The notes beneath the pieces were generated by a model, which saw only the letters and a list, made by a program, of their open reading frames with translations, did not search any database and had not been told where the DNA came from. Shown in pieces: positions 16,621 to 26,153 of a stretch of 64,000 nt of DNA. Made by a program: the position numbers and the translations under genes. Every line of letters starts with the position of its first letter. Positions within the stretch are counted from its first letter, which is position 1. The DNA comes from Alteromonas sp. IB21 (GTDB lineage: Bacteria > Pseudomonadota > Gammaproteobacteria > Enterobacterales > Alteromonadaceae), in NCBI RefSeq assembly GCF_016405965.1, contig NZ_JAEFCD010000019.1:1-64000 (forward strand). Reading direction: 5' to 3'.

Positions 16621-17802
16621 TTAGAGCTCGCCTTTAAAAGCGGAATTGAGAATTGATGATTTTGCGGACTCTATAACATAAATCTTGTCTCTAAGTTCTT
16701 TCTTTAATTCAGTTACACGAGCAGAAAGACTCGACATTTCATCAACAATACGTTTTTGTGTTTCCATACTAGGTGCGGGAACTTTAAACTCACCCAATTT
16801 GGTACCATTTATGTTTGGCTGGGCTGCCCCGGCAGCATTTGCTTTCACAATATCCCAGTAAGCAGGAGATTTAAAAAACAACTCTAAATACTCAGGCTGG
16901 ATTGCTTCTGTATCAGGAACAATTCTTATTAGATATGAGGCAAATATTGCATTTTGGGGCGGTTCCTTTATGAGGATGGACTTTCCTGCTGTTGCACCAG
17001 AACGAGCGAAAACAAGGTCATTATCTTTAAGAGCATACTTTTCGATTTCTTTCTCCTTGAGATCAACAAAAGGAACTCCTAGCCAGTCAATATTATTGTC
17101 TTGGATATCTGTGATACGAAGAAATTGTGCATTGCCTTTATCTGCCGCTTTAGCAGTATGCCCATATTGAATTTTTGTACTTAAATCATTGACTGTTCGC
17201 CAATCCCAACCTTCAGGTAAGCTGTAGCCACTATCAAAATTGGCTTTAGTTCCTGAAGGATTAAAGACTCTATTAAGTGCTGAGCTAAACAGCGCATCAG
17301 CCAATCTGATGCTTTCCTGTAAATTCTCGATAGCCGTGTCGATGCGGGTGAGCAGTGTATCGAGTTTTTCGACTATGCGTTCTTGTTCATTGATTGGAGG
17401 CAAAGGGAAACTCAAATTCAAATAATCATTGCGATTAATGCCAGGTTTAACCCCTTTTTGAGATATTGACGAAACATCAAACCTATCAGCAAAGTAATAG
17501 AAATACATAAGATTCAAAACTTTGTGATCAATAATTTCTACGTAGTATGCAGTGTCAATTGTCCAAGAAGGAGTAAAGGCAAGGTTTGCTTCACCAACAG
17601 AGCCCTTTCGACCAATAACAACTGTGGGTTGATCCCACAAATGTTCATTATGGCTTCCTACGACACCATTAGAGCCATATACTGGTACTTCACCTTCAAT
17701 ACGATCGGTGGCCTTTAAAGCTTTGCCATAATGCATTTTTATTAGTGTTTTAAGCTTTTGATATTTCCACCCGTCCGGCAGTTTATATAAAACCTGTTCC
17801 AT
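16621..17802 (-). CDS. hsdS: Type I restriction-modification specificity subunit
   Basis: A 393-residue S subunit that gives the M and R subunits their DNA target. Two target-recognition domains are visible. The first opens LPDGWKYQKLKTL and ends with PPINEQERIVEKLDTLLTRI (a coiled spacer); the second opens LPEGWDWRTVNDL and ends METQKRIVDEMSSLSARV. Each pairs a TRD with a conserved helix, so the recognised site should be bipartite. It lies 2 bases after hsdM and 9 before the ABC-3C genes. No repeat that would suggest phase variation was seen. Confidence 0.92.
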   Translation of the reverse strand: MEQVLYKLPDGWKYQKLKTLIKMHYGKALKATDRIEGEVPVYGSNGVVGSHNEHLWDQPTVVIGRKGSVGEANLAFTPSWTIDTAYYVEIIDHKVLNLMYFYYFADRFDVSSISQKGVKPGINRNDYLNLSFPLPPINEQERIVEKLDTLLTRIDTAIENLQESIRLADALFSSALNRVFNPSGTKANFDSGYSLPEGWDWRTVNDLSTKIQYGHTAKAADKGNAQFLRITDIQDNNIDWLGVPFVDLKEKEIEKYALKDNDLVFARSGATAGKSILIKEPPQNAIFASYLIRIVPDTEAIQPEYLELFFKSPAYWDIVKANAAGAAQPNINGTKLGEFKVPAPSMETQKRIVDEMSSLSARVTELKKELRDKIYVIESAKSSILNSAFKGEL

Positions 17803-17804
17803 GC

Positions 17805-19283
17805 TTATTTCTCCGCCAACAGGTCTTCAATTTCATCCAATAGGCCTGACACCAGTTTTTCTTTGATGCGGATCTGCTTAAGAATATCGCTAGGTGCTAA
17901 ATGCTCGGCATCTTTCTGTTTGGCTGGGTTTTTGGCCGATAGGTCATAGTCTTCAGCTAGTTTGCTGGCTGATACCGCCCAGGAGCGCTCTGTGGTTTCG
18001 CGGCTGTTATACAGCTCAACAAACTCTTTTAGGTGCTCATCGGTGATGGGCTTGTTTTTGGTGAGTTTTTGCTCGGGCTCACATTCGTAATACCACACAT
18101 CGCTGGTGCCGCCGCTACGCTCAAAAAATAGCACGTTGGTTTTAACACCTGAATAGGGCAAAAATACCCCAGCGGGTAGGCTTAAAATGGTGTGTAGGTT
18201 AAAGTTTTCCAGCAGTTCTTGTTTGACCTGTTTAAACGCACTGTTGGTTTGGAACAGCACACCTTCTGGCACTACGATAGCCGCTTTGCCGCCACTTTTT
18301 AGGGTTTTCATAAAGTGCTGTAAAAACAGCAATTCAGTCGCATTACTCTGGATAGGGAAGTTTTGCTGAATTTGCGACTTTTCTTTACCACCAAATGGCG
18401 GGTTAGCCAGAATAATGTCGTAACGGTCTTTTTCCTGAATATCGCGGATATTTTGGGTGAGCGTATTACCTCGGAACAAGTTGGGTGACTCGATGCCATG
18501 CAGAATCATGTTCATCATGCCCATCACGTAAGCCAGCGAGGTTTTTTCAAAGCCAAAGAAGGTATCACGCTGGATAAAGTCCCATTGCTCAGTAGAAAGC
18601 GTACTCTTTTTAACTTTTAAGTGGTCAAAGGCTTCGACTAAGAAGCCGCACGAGCCAGCAGCGGCATCGTAAATGGTTTGCCCAGCTTGTGGGTCAATGG
18701 CCCTGATCATGGCACGCACCACTGGACGCGGGGTGTAAAACTCACCCGCATAGCCCCCGGCATCGCCCATGTTTTGCAATAAGCCTTCATAGACTAACGA
18801 GAGCTCAAACATTTCATCACTGGACTGGAAATTGAGCGTATCGATAATATCCAGCACTTCACGCAAGGTATGGCCAGAGGCGACTTTGTTGTCTAAATAC
18901 TGGAAGATGGCACCAATTTTATAGGCGAATGATTTAGGGTCTGAACCGGTAACGGCGGCATTGGCAAAGCTTTTTAAGTAAGGGAATAGCTCATTATTCA
19001 CATAATCGGTTAAGTCATCGCCCGTGCGAACTTTGTTGATATCTAGCTTGCCCTCAGCATTTTTCGGGCAGGCCCAATTTGACCAGCGATGTTCTTCATC
19101 CAACACCGGTTGATAATCTTTGCCTGATAGTACTGCTTCATCTTCTTTTTCAGATTCATAATCATCCAAAAACTTTAAGAACAGTACCCACGAGGTTTGC
19201 TCGGTATAGTGCATAGCACCACTAATGCCATCGTCGCGGCGCAGTATGTCGGTAATTCGGTCAATCTTTTGTTGTAATGACAT
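17805..19283 (-). CDS. hsdM: Type I restriction-modification methyltransferase subunit
   Basis: An N6-adenine DNA methyltransferase of 492 residues. The N-terminal HsdM bundle is followed by GEFYTPRPVV (180-189), the SAM-binding motif YDAAAGSCGF (205-214) and the catalytic NPPFGG (294-299). It modifies host DNA together with HsdS. It sits 3 bases after the OLD-like ATPase gene and immediately before hsdS, so hsdR and hsdM are separated by an extra gene. Complete, with no missing motif. Confidence 0.95.
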   Translation of the reverse strand: MSLQQKIDRITDILRRDDGISGAMHYTEQTSWVLFLKFLDDYESEKEDEAVLSGKDYQPVLDEEHRWSNWACPKNAEGKLDINKVRTGDDLTDYVNNELFPYLKSFANAAVTGSDPKSFAYKIGAIFQYLDNKVASGHTLREVLDIIDTLNFQSSDEMFELSLVYEGLLQNMGDAGGYAGEFYTPRPVVRAMIRAIDPQAGQTIYDAAAGSCGFLVEAFDHLKVKKSTLSTEQWDFIQRDTFFGFEKTSLAYVMGMMNMILHGIESPNLFRGNTLTQNIRDIQEKDRYDIILANPPFGGKEKSQIQQNFPIQSNATELLFLQHFMKTLKSGGKAAIVVPEGVLFQTNSAFKQVKQELLENFNLHTILSLPAGVFLPYSGVKTNVLFFERSGGTSDVWYYECEPEQKLTKNKPITDEHLKEFVELYNSRETTERSWAVSASKLAEDYDLSAKNPAKQKDAEHLAPSDILKQIRIKEKLVSGLLDEIEDLLAEK

Positions 19284-19286
19284 GGC

Positions 19287-21059
19287 TTATAGTTTTCCGA
19301 TAATGAAATTGTACATATTGGTGATGTCTTCGCTGATTTCGTCTGGCGGCATCAAGTCGATATAGGCTTGGAGCTTGTCAGTATCGAGCCCTATACCCTC
19401 GGTATTGATCAGAGGGTCAATGACACTTTTGGCATTCAATCGCCGGATATCGTCGTTATCACCTGGGTTGTTTGGTTGTAAATGATTTCGCTGCGCAATA
19501 TCAGGGTTGTTGATTGCAGCAAGTACGTTGTGATGAGACAGTGCTGTATGTGAAAGCAAGTAATTTTTGATTTCACGGCGTTTCCAAGTCAGTAAATAGC
19601 AGTTTATTCTCTCTGGACAAGGCAAAACTAAGTCAAATTTGTCAGGGTAATCAACTCCAACTACCTTGACACCACTTTGTTCGTGAATGTTAGCTTCTGG
19701 CAGTTCGTCTCGATCGCATACCATGAACACATTTGTTATTTTGCGTGGATGAAGAGCTTTATCTTTTTTGTGCACTTCAGCTTTGCACACCCTGAGATAT
19801 TCCTTCATGTCTCTCAACTCATGCAGCCACTTGATCTTGGACGCACCAAAGCTGTCCCCCGCTGAATTGTAACCAGATGATTTGGCTATAGGATTTATTG
19901 TGGACAGAGGCCTCCAGTCAAGCCCTTTCTGCTTTACTAATAACTCAAAAATCTTCCAATCATTGTAGTAATCAATCAAGCAAATGTTGTTCAATTTGGA
20001 GGCTATTTCTAACTCGACGACTTTACTTTTGGATAAAATTTTCAATCTTTCCAATAGTTTTTGCGATTTCTGTTCATTTTTTATCTGCCCATTTTCAACC
20101 AAAAACAATGATTCGAAGTCATTCTCAGCGATTGAGTCGACTAAATGAGTTGTGGTTAGGACCTTACCCTTAGTTCTGCTTAGGATATCCCACAGGAGCT
20201 CAACGTTTTTATGGTGCAGGTGTGAGTCAACTTCATCAAACATAAAGAGAGAAGAAGTGCTATCAAAAAGATCAATTAGTGAAGCTACGAATAGAAACTG
20301 ATACTCACCATCACTGAGCAATGAAAATTCAATATTATCAGCTAGGTAAAGCAAAATTTCAGAAGCTGAAAAAAAATATTCGTTGTATGAGCCTTCGATT
20401 AGAAATTTTGTGGCATCAACTCTAGAACCATCAAAAACATCAAAAAATTGTTCATTAGTTACTTCTACTTCGGTTGACTTTAAGCCTTTACCTGTTTCTA
20501 GCAGAGCATCAAGGTCAGGAAGTATTTCTATCTTTTCAAGAAAGGCGTCAAGTCGCTGATTAAAAGGTCTTTTTCTTATCGACGGGTGTTCATAATCTTT
20601 AGCTTCAGCTATCTGGTCTTGCTGTACATTCTTTATGTAAGTATCAGGAACAGATATTTTCAGTCTCAATTTAACTGAAACTTGATCCTTGAATGCCTTG
20701 TGGTTGTTAACAAAATTAAAAACTAAGCCGTTCTTCTTGAATGTGTAGGCGAGAAATGTTAGGAATCGAACATCTTTCTGAGTAAAGAAAAGGCTAGAAA
20801 AATCAATGTCACTTATATCTTTCCTTGATCGTAAAGAGGTTAGTCTTCGTTCAAAAAAGGAAGAGAAGTTTTCATTTTGTCCTGAAGTCGCACAGATCAG
20901 CTGAAGCGTGTCGCTAGGTTCTGCAATCTGCTTTCTAAAGATTGAATGTAAGATACTGGATTTACCGCTGCCATTTTCACCAATTAAAGTAGCAACCTTA
21001 TTGATGTTTAAAGTTTGTGGCTGGTCGTGCAACGGGTTAGGTGCGAGTGTTAATTCCAT
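19287..21059 (-). CDS. OLD-like AAA ATPase with possible TOPRIM region, inside the R-M operon
   Basis: A 590-residue ABC-type ATPase (AAA_21 class). The Walker A motif is GENGSGKSS (27-35). SLLSDGEYQ is a signature-like segment, and LFMFDEVDSHLHH is the Walker B with a following histidine. The C-terminal third has a pattern seen in OLD-type or DUF4435-like nucleases: VFMVCDRDE with Asp449 and Asp451, then KRREIKNYLL with Glu496. It could therefore be an ATP-driven nuclease. It is inserted seamlessly between hsdR (1 base) and hsdM (3 bases) and is markedly AT-rich compared with both. The ATPase is certain; the nuclease domain is tentative. Confidence 0.8.
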   Translation of the reverse strand: MELTLAPNPLHDQPQTLNINKVATLIGENGSGKSSILHSIFRKQIAEPSDTLQLICATSGQNENFSSFFERRLTSLRSRKDISDIDFSSLFFTQKDVRFLTFLAYTFKKNGLVFNFVNNHKAFKDQVSVKLRLKISVPDTYIKNVQQDQIAEAKDYEHPSIRKRPFNQRLDAFLEKIEILPDLDALLETGKGLKSTEVEVTNEQFFDVFDGSRVDATKFLIEGSYNEYFFSASEILLYLADNIEFSLLSDGEYQFLFVASLIDLFDSTSSLFMFDEVDSHLHHKNVELLWDILSRTKGKVLTTTHLVDSIAENDFESLFLVENGQIKNEQKSQKLLERLKILSKSKVVELEIASKLNNICLIDYYNDWKIFELLVKQKGLDWRPLSTINPIAKSSGYNSAGDSFGASKIKWLHELRDMKEYLRVCKAEVHKKDKALHPRKITNVFMVCDRDELPEANIHEQSGVKVVGVDYPDKFDLVLPCPERINCYLLTWKRREIKNYLLSHTALSHHNVLAAINNPDIAQRNHLQPNNPGDNDDIRRLNAKSVIDPLINTEGIGLDTDKLQAYIDLMPPDEISEDITNMYNFIIGKL

Positions 21060-21060
21060 T

Positions 21061-23373
21061 TCAATTCACGTGATAAAGCTGTTGTTGTAATTGCTTAAAA
21101 GCCGCCAGTAAATAGGCTGGCTTTCCACCGAATGCTGTTGAGGCGTCTTTGACTGTACCCAACCCTGATAGCTCGATAAGTGCTGGCAAGCGCTCGCGTG
21201 ATAACTCCGTACTGCCGGTTTGCTCATATCGGTTAAGCACAAAGTGCAAAAACTGCTGTGCCTTTTCTTGTTGGTACTGATTAAAGAAGGCGCTGTTAGT
21301 ACGTACTTGATCGGCACGAGCTTTGCGGGTTGCCATTGGCTGTTCAAAGGCTAAAAAAGCCAGCAGATCGAAGATATCGCACTCTTCTGCTTCAAACATG
21401 CGTCGTAGTGTGGCGAGTTGCTCTTTATCAAAGCCTGCTTGTACGAGTTTACCGAGCAAGGTTTCGCGCTCGTCTGGGTCTGACCATATCTGCCGCAATT
21501 CCTCAACCGATCTAAACAACCCTGGTAATTGGGTGATCAAGCGCTCAACAAATTCTTGCACCGTGAGAGGTTTACCGTTTTCATCGATATATCGAGTTTC
21601 AACGTCAATGACTTTAAGTTCACGGTGTTTGCCTAACTTTACTTTCAACCGAGGTTTTGGCTCACCCGGTTCAGGCTCTGGGCCATCTGTTCCTCCGTGT
21701 GGTTCTGGTGTGTAAGGTGGTGTTGGCTCACCAATACCTCCTGGCTCTGGTGCTTCGGGTTCACCATCCCAATCTTTGTCGTAAAACTTATTGGTTGCAC
21801 CGCGAAAATCGACAATGGTGAAATAGTCTTTGCCATCAAAAACACGGGTTCCGCGACCGACAATTTGTTTAAACTCCACCATGGAACCAACGGTTCTATC
21901 CAGCACTACGTTACGCACATTACGAGCATCTACCCCCGTAGTTAACATTTGTGAGGAGGTAATAATGGTGGGGATGTCTTTGTCGTTATCTTGGAATTTT
22001 TCCAGTAGCTCACGGCCGACTTTGCCCTCATCACTGGTTACACGCACACAGTAATGCGGATCTTTCAGCTTTTTGTGTTTGTTGATCATGTCACGCATGG
22101 TCAGTGCATGATTTTGGTTTTCGCAAAAGACGATGGTTTTTTCTAGTGGATTGATATTGTCCAAAATGGCTTTTGCGACCAGTTCGGTACGTTCATCTAC
22201 GACGATTTTTTTGTCGTAATCTTCTACCTGATAAACGTCTTGCCCAGACTCTCCTTCGATTACTTGGTCATCTTTGGTTAGCACCAGTTCATCTAAGTTA
22301 GTACGTACCCGCTTAACTCGATATGGCGTTAAGAAACCATCGTTGATGCCATCTTTTAATGAGTATTCAAATGCTGGTGTTCCAAAGTAATCATAGGTAT
22401 CCACGTTGGCTTCACGTTTTGGTGTAGCTGTTAGGCCGACATGCACCGCACTGCCAAAATGATCGAGTATGGCTCGCCAAGAGCCTGTCTCATTAGCACT
22501 GCCACGGTGACACTCGTCAATCATTACAAGGTCAAAGAAATCACTTGGATACGATTTGTAGTAGCCTTCAATATTTTCACGCTCAGCAATGGCTTGGTAG
22601 ATAGCAAAAAAGATATGCGCATTAGTTGGCACGACTCCACCCCGCTTGCGCACCTCCTCACCGTTTATTTTTATGAGATCTTTTTCGTATGGATTGAAAG
22701 TATTAATGGCTTGATCGGCCAAAATATTGCGATCGGCTAAAAACAAAATTCTAGGCCTACGTGTACCCGGAGATTCTTTGTTCCAACGGGACTGAAACAG
22801 TTTATGGACGATTTGAAAGGCAATAAACGTTTTACCTGTGCCGGTAGCAAGCGTTAAAAGCACGCGTGGCTTACCTTTGCCAATGGCATCTGTGGCGGCA
22901 TGGACCGCTAATTCTTGATAATAACGCGGCTGCATTGCGCCTTCTAAATGAAAGGGCACATTGCGAAGTTGCTGACCTAGATCCGAATTAACACCCACGT
23001 AGCGGTTTTCAAGCTCTTGTGGTGTTGGGTAAAACTCGATGTAGTCGCCTTTACCGGTTTCTAAATCGAACTCATAGGTTTGTTTGCCGTTGCTTGAATA
23101 GACAAAGCGAACGAGTAGCTTCTTGGCATAGTCGATGGCTTGTTGAAGGCCTTTGGTTGGGTGTTCGGATTCTTTTTTCGCTTCAACAACTGCAAGGTAA
23201 CGATTGTCTTTGTGGAGCAGATAATCGACGAAACAACGACGACCACGGACACCGCCAGCAAGCTTACGGCCATCGGTGAAGTAATGTTCCCGAATGATGT
23301 TGCCCGGTTGCCAATGCGCGGCTTTTAACGCTGGGTCGATGTAGTTTGCTCTGGTATCTGCTTCTGACGACAT
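21061..23373 (-). CDS. hsdR: Type I restriction endonuclease/translocase subunit
   Basis: A 770-residue R subunit of EcoEI-like type. It has an N-terminal PD-(D/E)XK nuclease (Asp50 in CFVDYLL, Glu64 and Lys66 in AVVEAKK), then a translocating SF2 motor with ATGTGKT (176-182), DECHRGS, GLTATPKRE and QIVGRGTRV. A strongly proline- and glutamate-rich linker (beginning EPEAPEPGG) leads to the EcoEI R C-terminal domain. It pulls unmodified DNA through the complex and cuts at a distance. It is the first large gene of the operon, 21 bases after the xre gene. Confidence 0.95.
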   Translation of the reverse strand: MSSEADTRANYIDPALKAAHWQPGNIIREHYFTDGRKLAGGVRGRRCFVDYLLHKDNRYLAVVEAKKESEHPTKGLQQAIDYAKKLLVRFVYSSNGKQTYEFDLETGKGDYIEFYPTPQELENRYVGVNSDLGQQLRNVPFHLEGAMQPRYYQELAVHAATDAIGKGKPRVLLTLATGTGKTFIAFQIVHKLFQSRWNKESPGTRRPRILFLADRNILADQAINTFNPYEKDLIKINGEEVRKRGGVVPTNAHIFFAIYQAIAERENIEGYYKSYPSDFFDLVMIDECHRGSANETGSWRAILDHFGSAVHVGLTATPKREANVDTYDYFGTPAFEYSLKDGINDGFLTPYRVKRVRTNLDELVLTKDDQVIEGESGQDVYQVEDYDKKIVVDERTELVAKAILDNINPLEKTIVFCENQNHALTMRDMINKHKKLKDPHYCVRVTSDEGKVGRELLEKFQDNDKDIPTIITSSQMLTTGVDARNVRNVVLDRTVGSMVEFKQIVGRGTRVFDGKDYFTIVDFRGATNKFYDKDWDGEPEAPEPGGIGEPTPPYTPEPHGGTDGPEPEPGEPKPRLKVKLGKHRELKVIDVETRYIDENGKPLTVQEFVERLITQLPGLFRSVEELRQIWSDPDERETLLGKLVQAGFDKEQLATLRRMFEAEECDIFDLLAFLAFEQPMATRKARADQVRTNSAFFNQYQQEKAQQFLHFVLNRYEQTGSTELSRERLPALIELSGLGTVKDASTAFGGKPAYLLAAFKQLQQQLYHVN

Positions 23374-23394
23374 ATCGTCACTCCTTGATAATTT

Positions 23395-23610
23395 TTAGCC
23401 CTGTCTATCGCTTGGCATTTTTTCCAATATGTCGCTCAATGGGCAGTTAAATAAATCACACAGCTTATCGAGCGCTTCTAAGTCCACCTTGAGCGCGGTT
23501 TCTTTGTAAAGTAGCGTGACGGTGGTGCGGCTTAGGCCGGTTTCTCGCATCACGTCGCTAATGCGCATTTTTCTCTCACCCATTAATCGGGCTAGGTGGC
23601 AGCGGATCAT
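23395..23610 (-). CDS. Xre-family regulator of the R-M operon
   Basis: A 71-residue single-domain HTH protein (HTH_26 type): MRISDVMRETGLSRTTVTLL is the helix-turn-helix and KLCDLFNCPLSDILE the following helices. It is the first gene of the minus-strand defence operon, 21 bases ahead of hsdR, so it probably controls expression of the whole set, like control proteins of other R-M loci. A candidate binding palindrome lies about 80 bases upstream. Direct regulation is inferred from position. Confidence 0.85.
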   Translation of the reverse strand: MIRCHLARLMGERKMRISDVMRETGLSRTTVTLLYKETALKVDLEALDKLCDLFNCPLSDILEKMPSDRQG

Positions 23611-23690
23611 GCTCTCTCCACGGTGTTTTCTTAACCATAAACTTGGGGATTTTTCACTGTTGCTTACCCTACCACGATTATGATTATTCT

Positions 23691-23705
23691 CAACTTATTT
23701 GAGTT
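23691..23705. promoter_or_regulatory. Possible operator of defence operon
   Basis: The inverted repeat CTCAA-CTTAT-TTGAG lies in the AT-rich stretch upstream of the xre gene, where the operon promoter should be. Binding by the Xre protein is only a guess. Confidence 0.3.
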
Positions 23706-23882
23706 AAAACCAAATAATTGAGCGTATTTGTTATTCGTTCGGTGCTGGTTGTTGGTACGCTGGCGGTTCACGGGAATGCCTCTAGCGGTATTGTCTGCGT
23801 TGGACTTCAAGCATCGCTAGCTATTTATGTTGACTGGCGGTTTACTGCTAGGCGACAAGCCCACACATGATTCATCGCCTCG

Positions 23883-25625
23883 TTAGTCGTCCAAAATACT
23901 GCCTTTCACGCAGTACATGCGTGGGCGGGTGTTGTCGGGCAGGCTGACTTTGCGCTGTGGGCGGTTGCCATCGGGGATTAGGTAGCCTGCGGCCATCAGC
24001 GCTTTGGCGGCGCGATCTGGGCTTAGGCCTTCGGTGGCTTCACGCCAGCCAGTTGGGTAAAACAGGTAGAGAGTTTGTGGGCCTGTAGTATCAACCCAGC
24101 CCGCGCGTTGGCGTACTTGGCTGCTGTAACCGGTTTGTTTGGGCGTAAAGCGGCTTTCGCCATGCTGCTCAATAAAGCTGCGCACCTGGCGAATGGCTTG
24201 TTGGTCTTCATTGGCAGCCACACCACCGCGGGCGAGTATCCATTGGTTAAGCTGGCTTAAACAGGCTGCCTCGACACTTTGGGTTGGCCAATCGAGTACT
24301 TTGGCTTGAATGGCTAACAACCCAGCGCTGGCCAGTAAGGCAAACTTTTCGGCTACTCGACGCACTTGGCCGTCAGCCTCGGGAGGCAAGCTGGATAAAA
24401 AACGTTGGCGTACGTTTTGGAAAACGGGGCGCACCTGTGCGCTGTGCTGCGTTAAATAACGTAACCAGTCCAAGGCCAAACTGCCGTAATGTTGGCGGCT
24501 TTGCTGTTTTAGGTGATCGGCTAAATCGGCGGCGTTCATACCATGACTCTGGTTAAACACGCCTATTTGCGCTCCAGCATCGGCACTGAGATCAATCACG
24601 CGCACTTGCTGCCCCGCTTTTACTCGCTTACCAATACTGGCAAGGTGGCTTTCAAGCGTCACTTCGCCAGTGGATAAAAACACCAAACGCCAACGGGCGG
24701 GTAAGCGCATTTCACCGTATTTGCCTGCACGGGTTTTACCTTGGCCATTGGCAAGCATATAAGCGACATCGCCCGCCTCCTTGGGGTCAACTTCGCCCAT
24801 TTCATCGAGCGCCAGTAAGGCATCGTTATGGGCTAACGCAGTGCCTTCTAAACCGTTGGCCGTGGCACGCCAACTGTGGCGCAGCTGATTAGGCTCGCCC
24901 CACACCGATAACGCCGGATACAGCGCTGCAGTTTTACCGGTACTACTGGCACCGTAGAGGTGTAAACCAAAACCATCCACCCCACACAAGTTCAACAAAG
25001 GGGCAGCCAGTGCAGCACAAACGCCAACAATTAATAGCGGGTTATCCAGACAATAACGGCCAACGTGCTGCCGCCAACTGTCGCTACTGCCTTGTTGAAT
25101 AAAGCCTTCTATCGGGTGCATGGTTTGCAGCACCATGCGCGGGTTGTTGCTGTGTTCGCTTGGGTAAAAGGTGAGGCGCGGATGCACATAAGCGTGGTGA
25201 TGCCAGCCAATGCAGTTCACGCTAATGGCCTTTTGCGTGGCCAGTTCGCCCATTTGTTGAATAAACAGCGAGAGCAACTGCCGCGCTTTTACACTGTTAC
25301 TCAGCCGCATGCCTCGGCTGAGTAATATCCGACGGTACTCACTGCCGTCTCCGGCTAAGAGTTCTGCTGGCATAGCCCAGTAGCGATGGCGATTGTCATC
25401 GTCTAACCAGTGCAATAAATAGCCGTAGTTGTCCCCTTGCGGATCGCGGGTGCGGGCGGCCACTTGCAGCCAAGAGCAGATATTAACTGGGCTATCTTGC
25501 CCTGCCGGTTGCATCACCAGCCAGTTTTGCGCGTTATAGGCAAAACCAGCCGGTAATGTTGGCACTTTGCTATCCATATCACTGGAAGGTAGTTGGTTTG
25601 ATGCTGATGGTTTATCCACGGCCAT
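23883..25625 (-). CDS. DUF927 helicase-like ATPase
   Basis: About 580 residues. DUF927 proteins are P-loop ATPases of phages, plasmids and integrative elements and probably act in element replication. The Walker A motif is GASSTGKT (225-232) and the Walker B LLALDEMGE (270-278); WGEPNQLRHSWRATANGLEG, shortened here, and GQGKTRAGKYGEMR are family segments. The ATG at 25625 overlaps alpA by 14 bases; a TTG 27 bases further upstream is an alternative start. The gene is visibly GC-rich compared with the neighbouring operon, suggesting a different origin. It would form the element's replication module with AlpA. Confidence 0.85.
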   Translation of the reverse strand: MAVDKPSASNQLPSSDMDSKVPTLPAGFAYNAQNWLVMQPAGQDSPVNICSWLQVAARTRDPQGDNYGYLLHWLDDDNRHRYWAMPAELLAGDGSEYRRILLSRGMRLSNSVKARQLLSLFIQQMGELATQKAISVNCIGWHHHAYVHPRLTFYPSEHSNNPRMVLQTMHPIEGFIQQGSSDSWRQHVGRYCLDNPLLIVGVCAALAAPLLNLCGVDGFGLHLYGASSTGKTAALYPALSVWGEPNQLRHSWRATANGLEGTALAHNDALLALDEMGEVDPKEAGDVAYMLANGQGKTRAGKYGEMRLPARWRLVFLSTGEVTLESHLASIGKRVKAGQQVRVIDLSADAGAQIGVFNQSHGMNAADLADHLKQQSRQHYGSLALDWLRYLTQHSAQVRPVFQNVRQRFLSSLPPEADGQVRRVAEKFALLASAGLLAIQAKVLDWPTQSVEAACLSQLNQWILARGGVAANEDQQAIRQVRSFIEQHGESRFTPKQTGYSSQVRQRAGWVDTTGPQTLYLFYPTGWREATEGLSPDRAAKALMAAGYLIPDGNRPQRKVSLPDNTRPRMYCVKGSILDD

Positions 25626-25854
25626 AAGCAGCACCGATACGGCGGGTTTCAATCCACTGGTCGATATCGCTTTCTAACCAGCCCACGGCACGCGCACCAA
25701 TACGAATGGAACGTGGAAATTCACCGCTGGCCATCAGGGCATAAATGGTACTGCGGCCAAAGCCTGTTTTGGCCTTTACCTCGGGCAAGCGCAAAATCCG
25801 CTGCTGACGCGCTGGGTGTACTGAGTTTGTGGGTGATTGTGTAGTTGGGTTCAT
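25612..25854 (-). CDS. alpA: AlpA-family regulator/excisionase
   Basis: An 80-residue winged-HTH protein of the AlpA/MerR-like excisionase class: RILRLPEVKAKTGFGRSTIY, then GEFPRSIRIGARAVGWLESD, the classic AlpA pattern. AlpA activates the integrase of P4-like elements, so it probably controls excision here or drives the downstream DUF927 gene. The ATG at 25854 is chosen because GAGGAAG sits 6-7 bases upstream; an earlier ATG 15 bases away lacks this spacing. Confidence 0.9.
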   Translation of the reverse strand: MNPTTQSPTNSVHPARQQRILRLPEVKAKTGFGRSTIYALMASGEFPRSIRIGARAVGWLESDIDQWIETRRIGAAYGRG

Positions 25855-26153
25855 CGTTTGCTTCCTCACTGATCTGTTAAGTTCAGTTAGGAGTTTGCCA
25901 GTGCTAAACGGACGCAGTAGGCAGATAAATGCCCAGATCGTGCAGCTTTCTGAGGGTACAAGTAGCTACTTGCCCCAGAATTTACATAATGCCCCAAGTC
26001 ATAAATACCCTGTGGGCAGGGTTAGCGTATTGCTAAGTGGCGTGAATTAAGGCTTTGCCCAGACTGCCCCAAAAGCCCAAGGGATGGCGTACTGCTTTGA
26101 AGTTTCCTACTCAAAACTCAGTTTTGGTGAGTCGTATGGATTGAGTGTTGATA

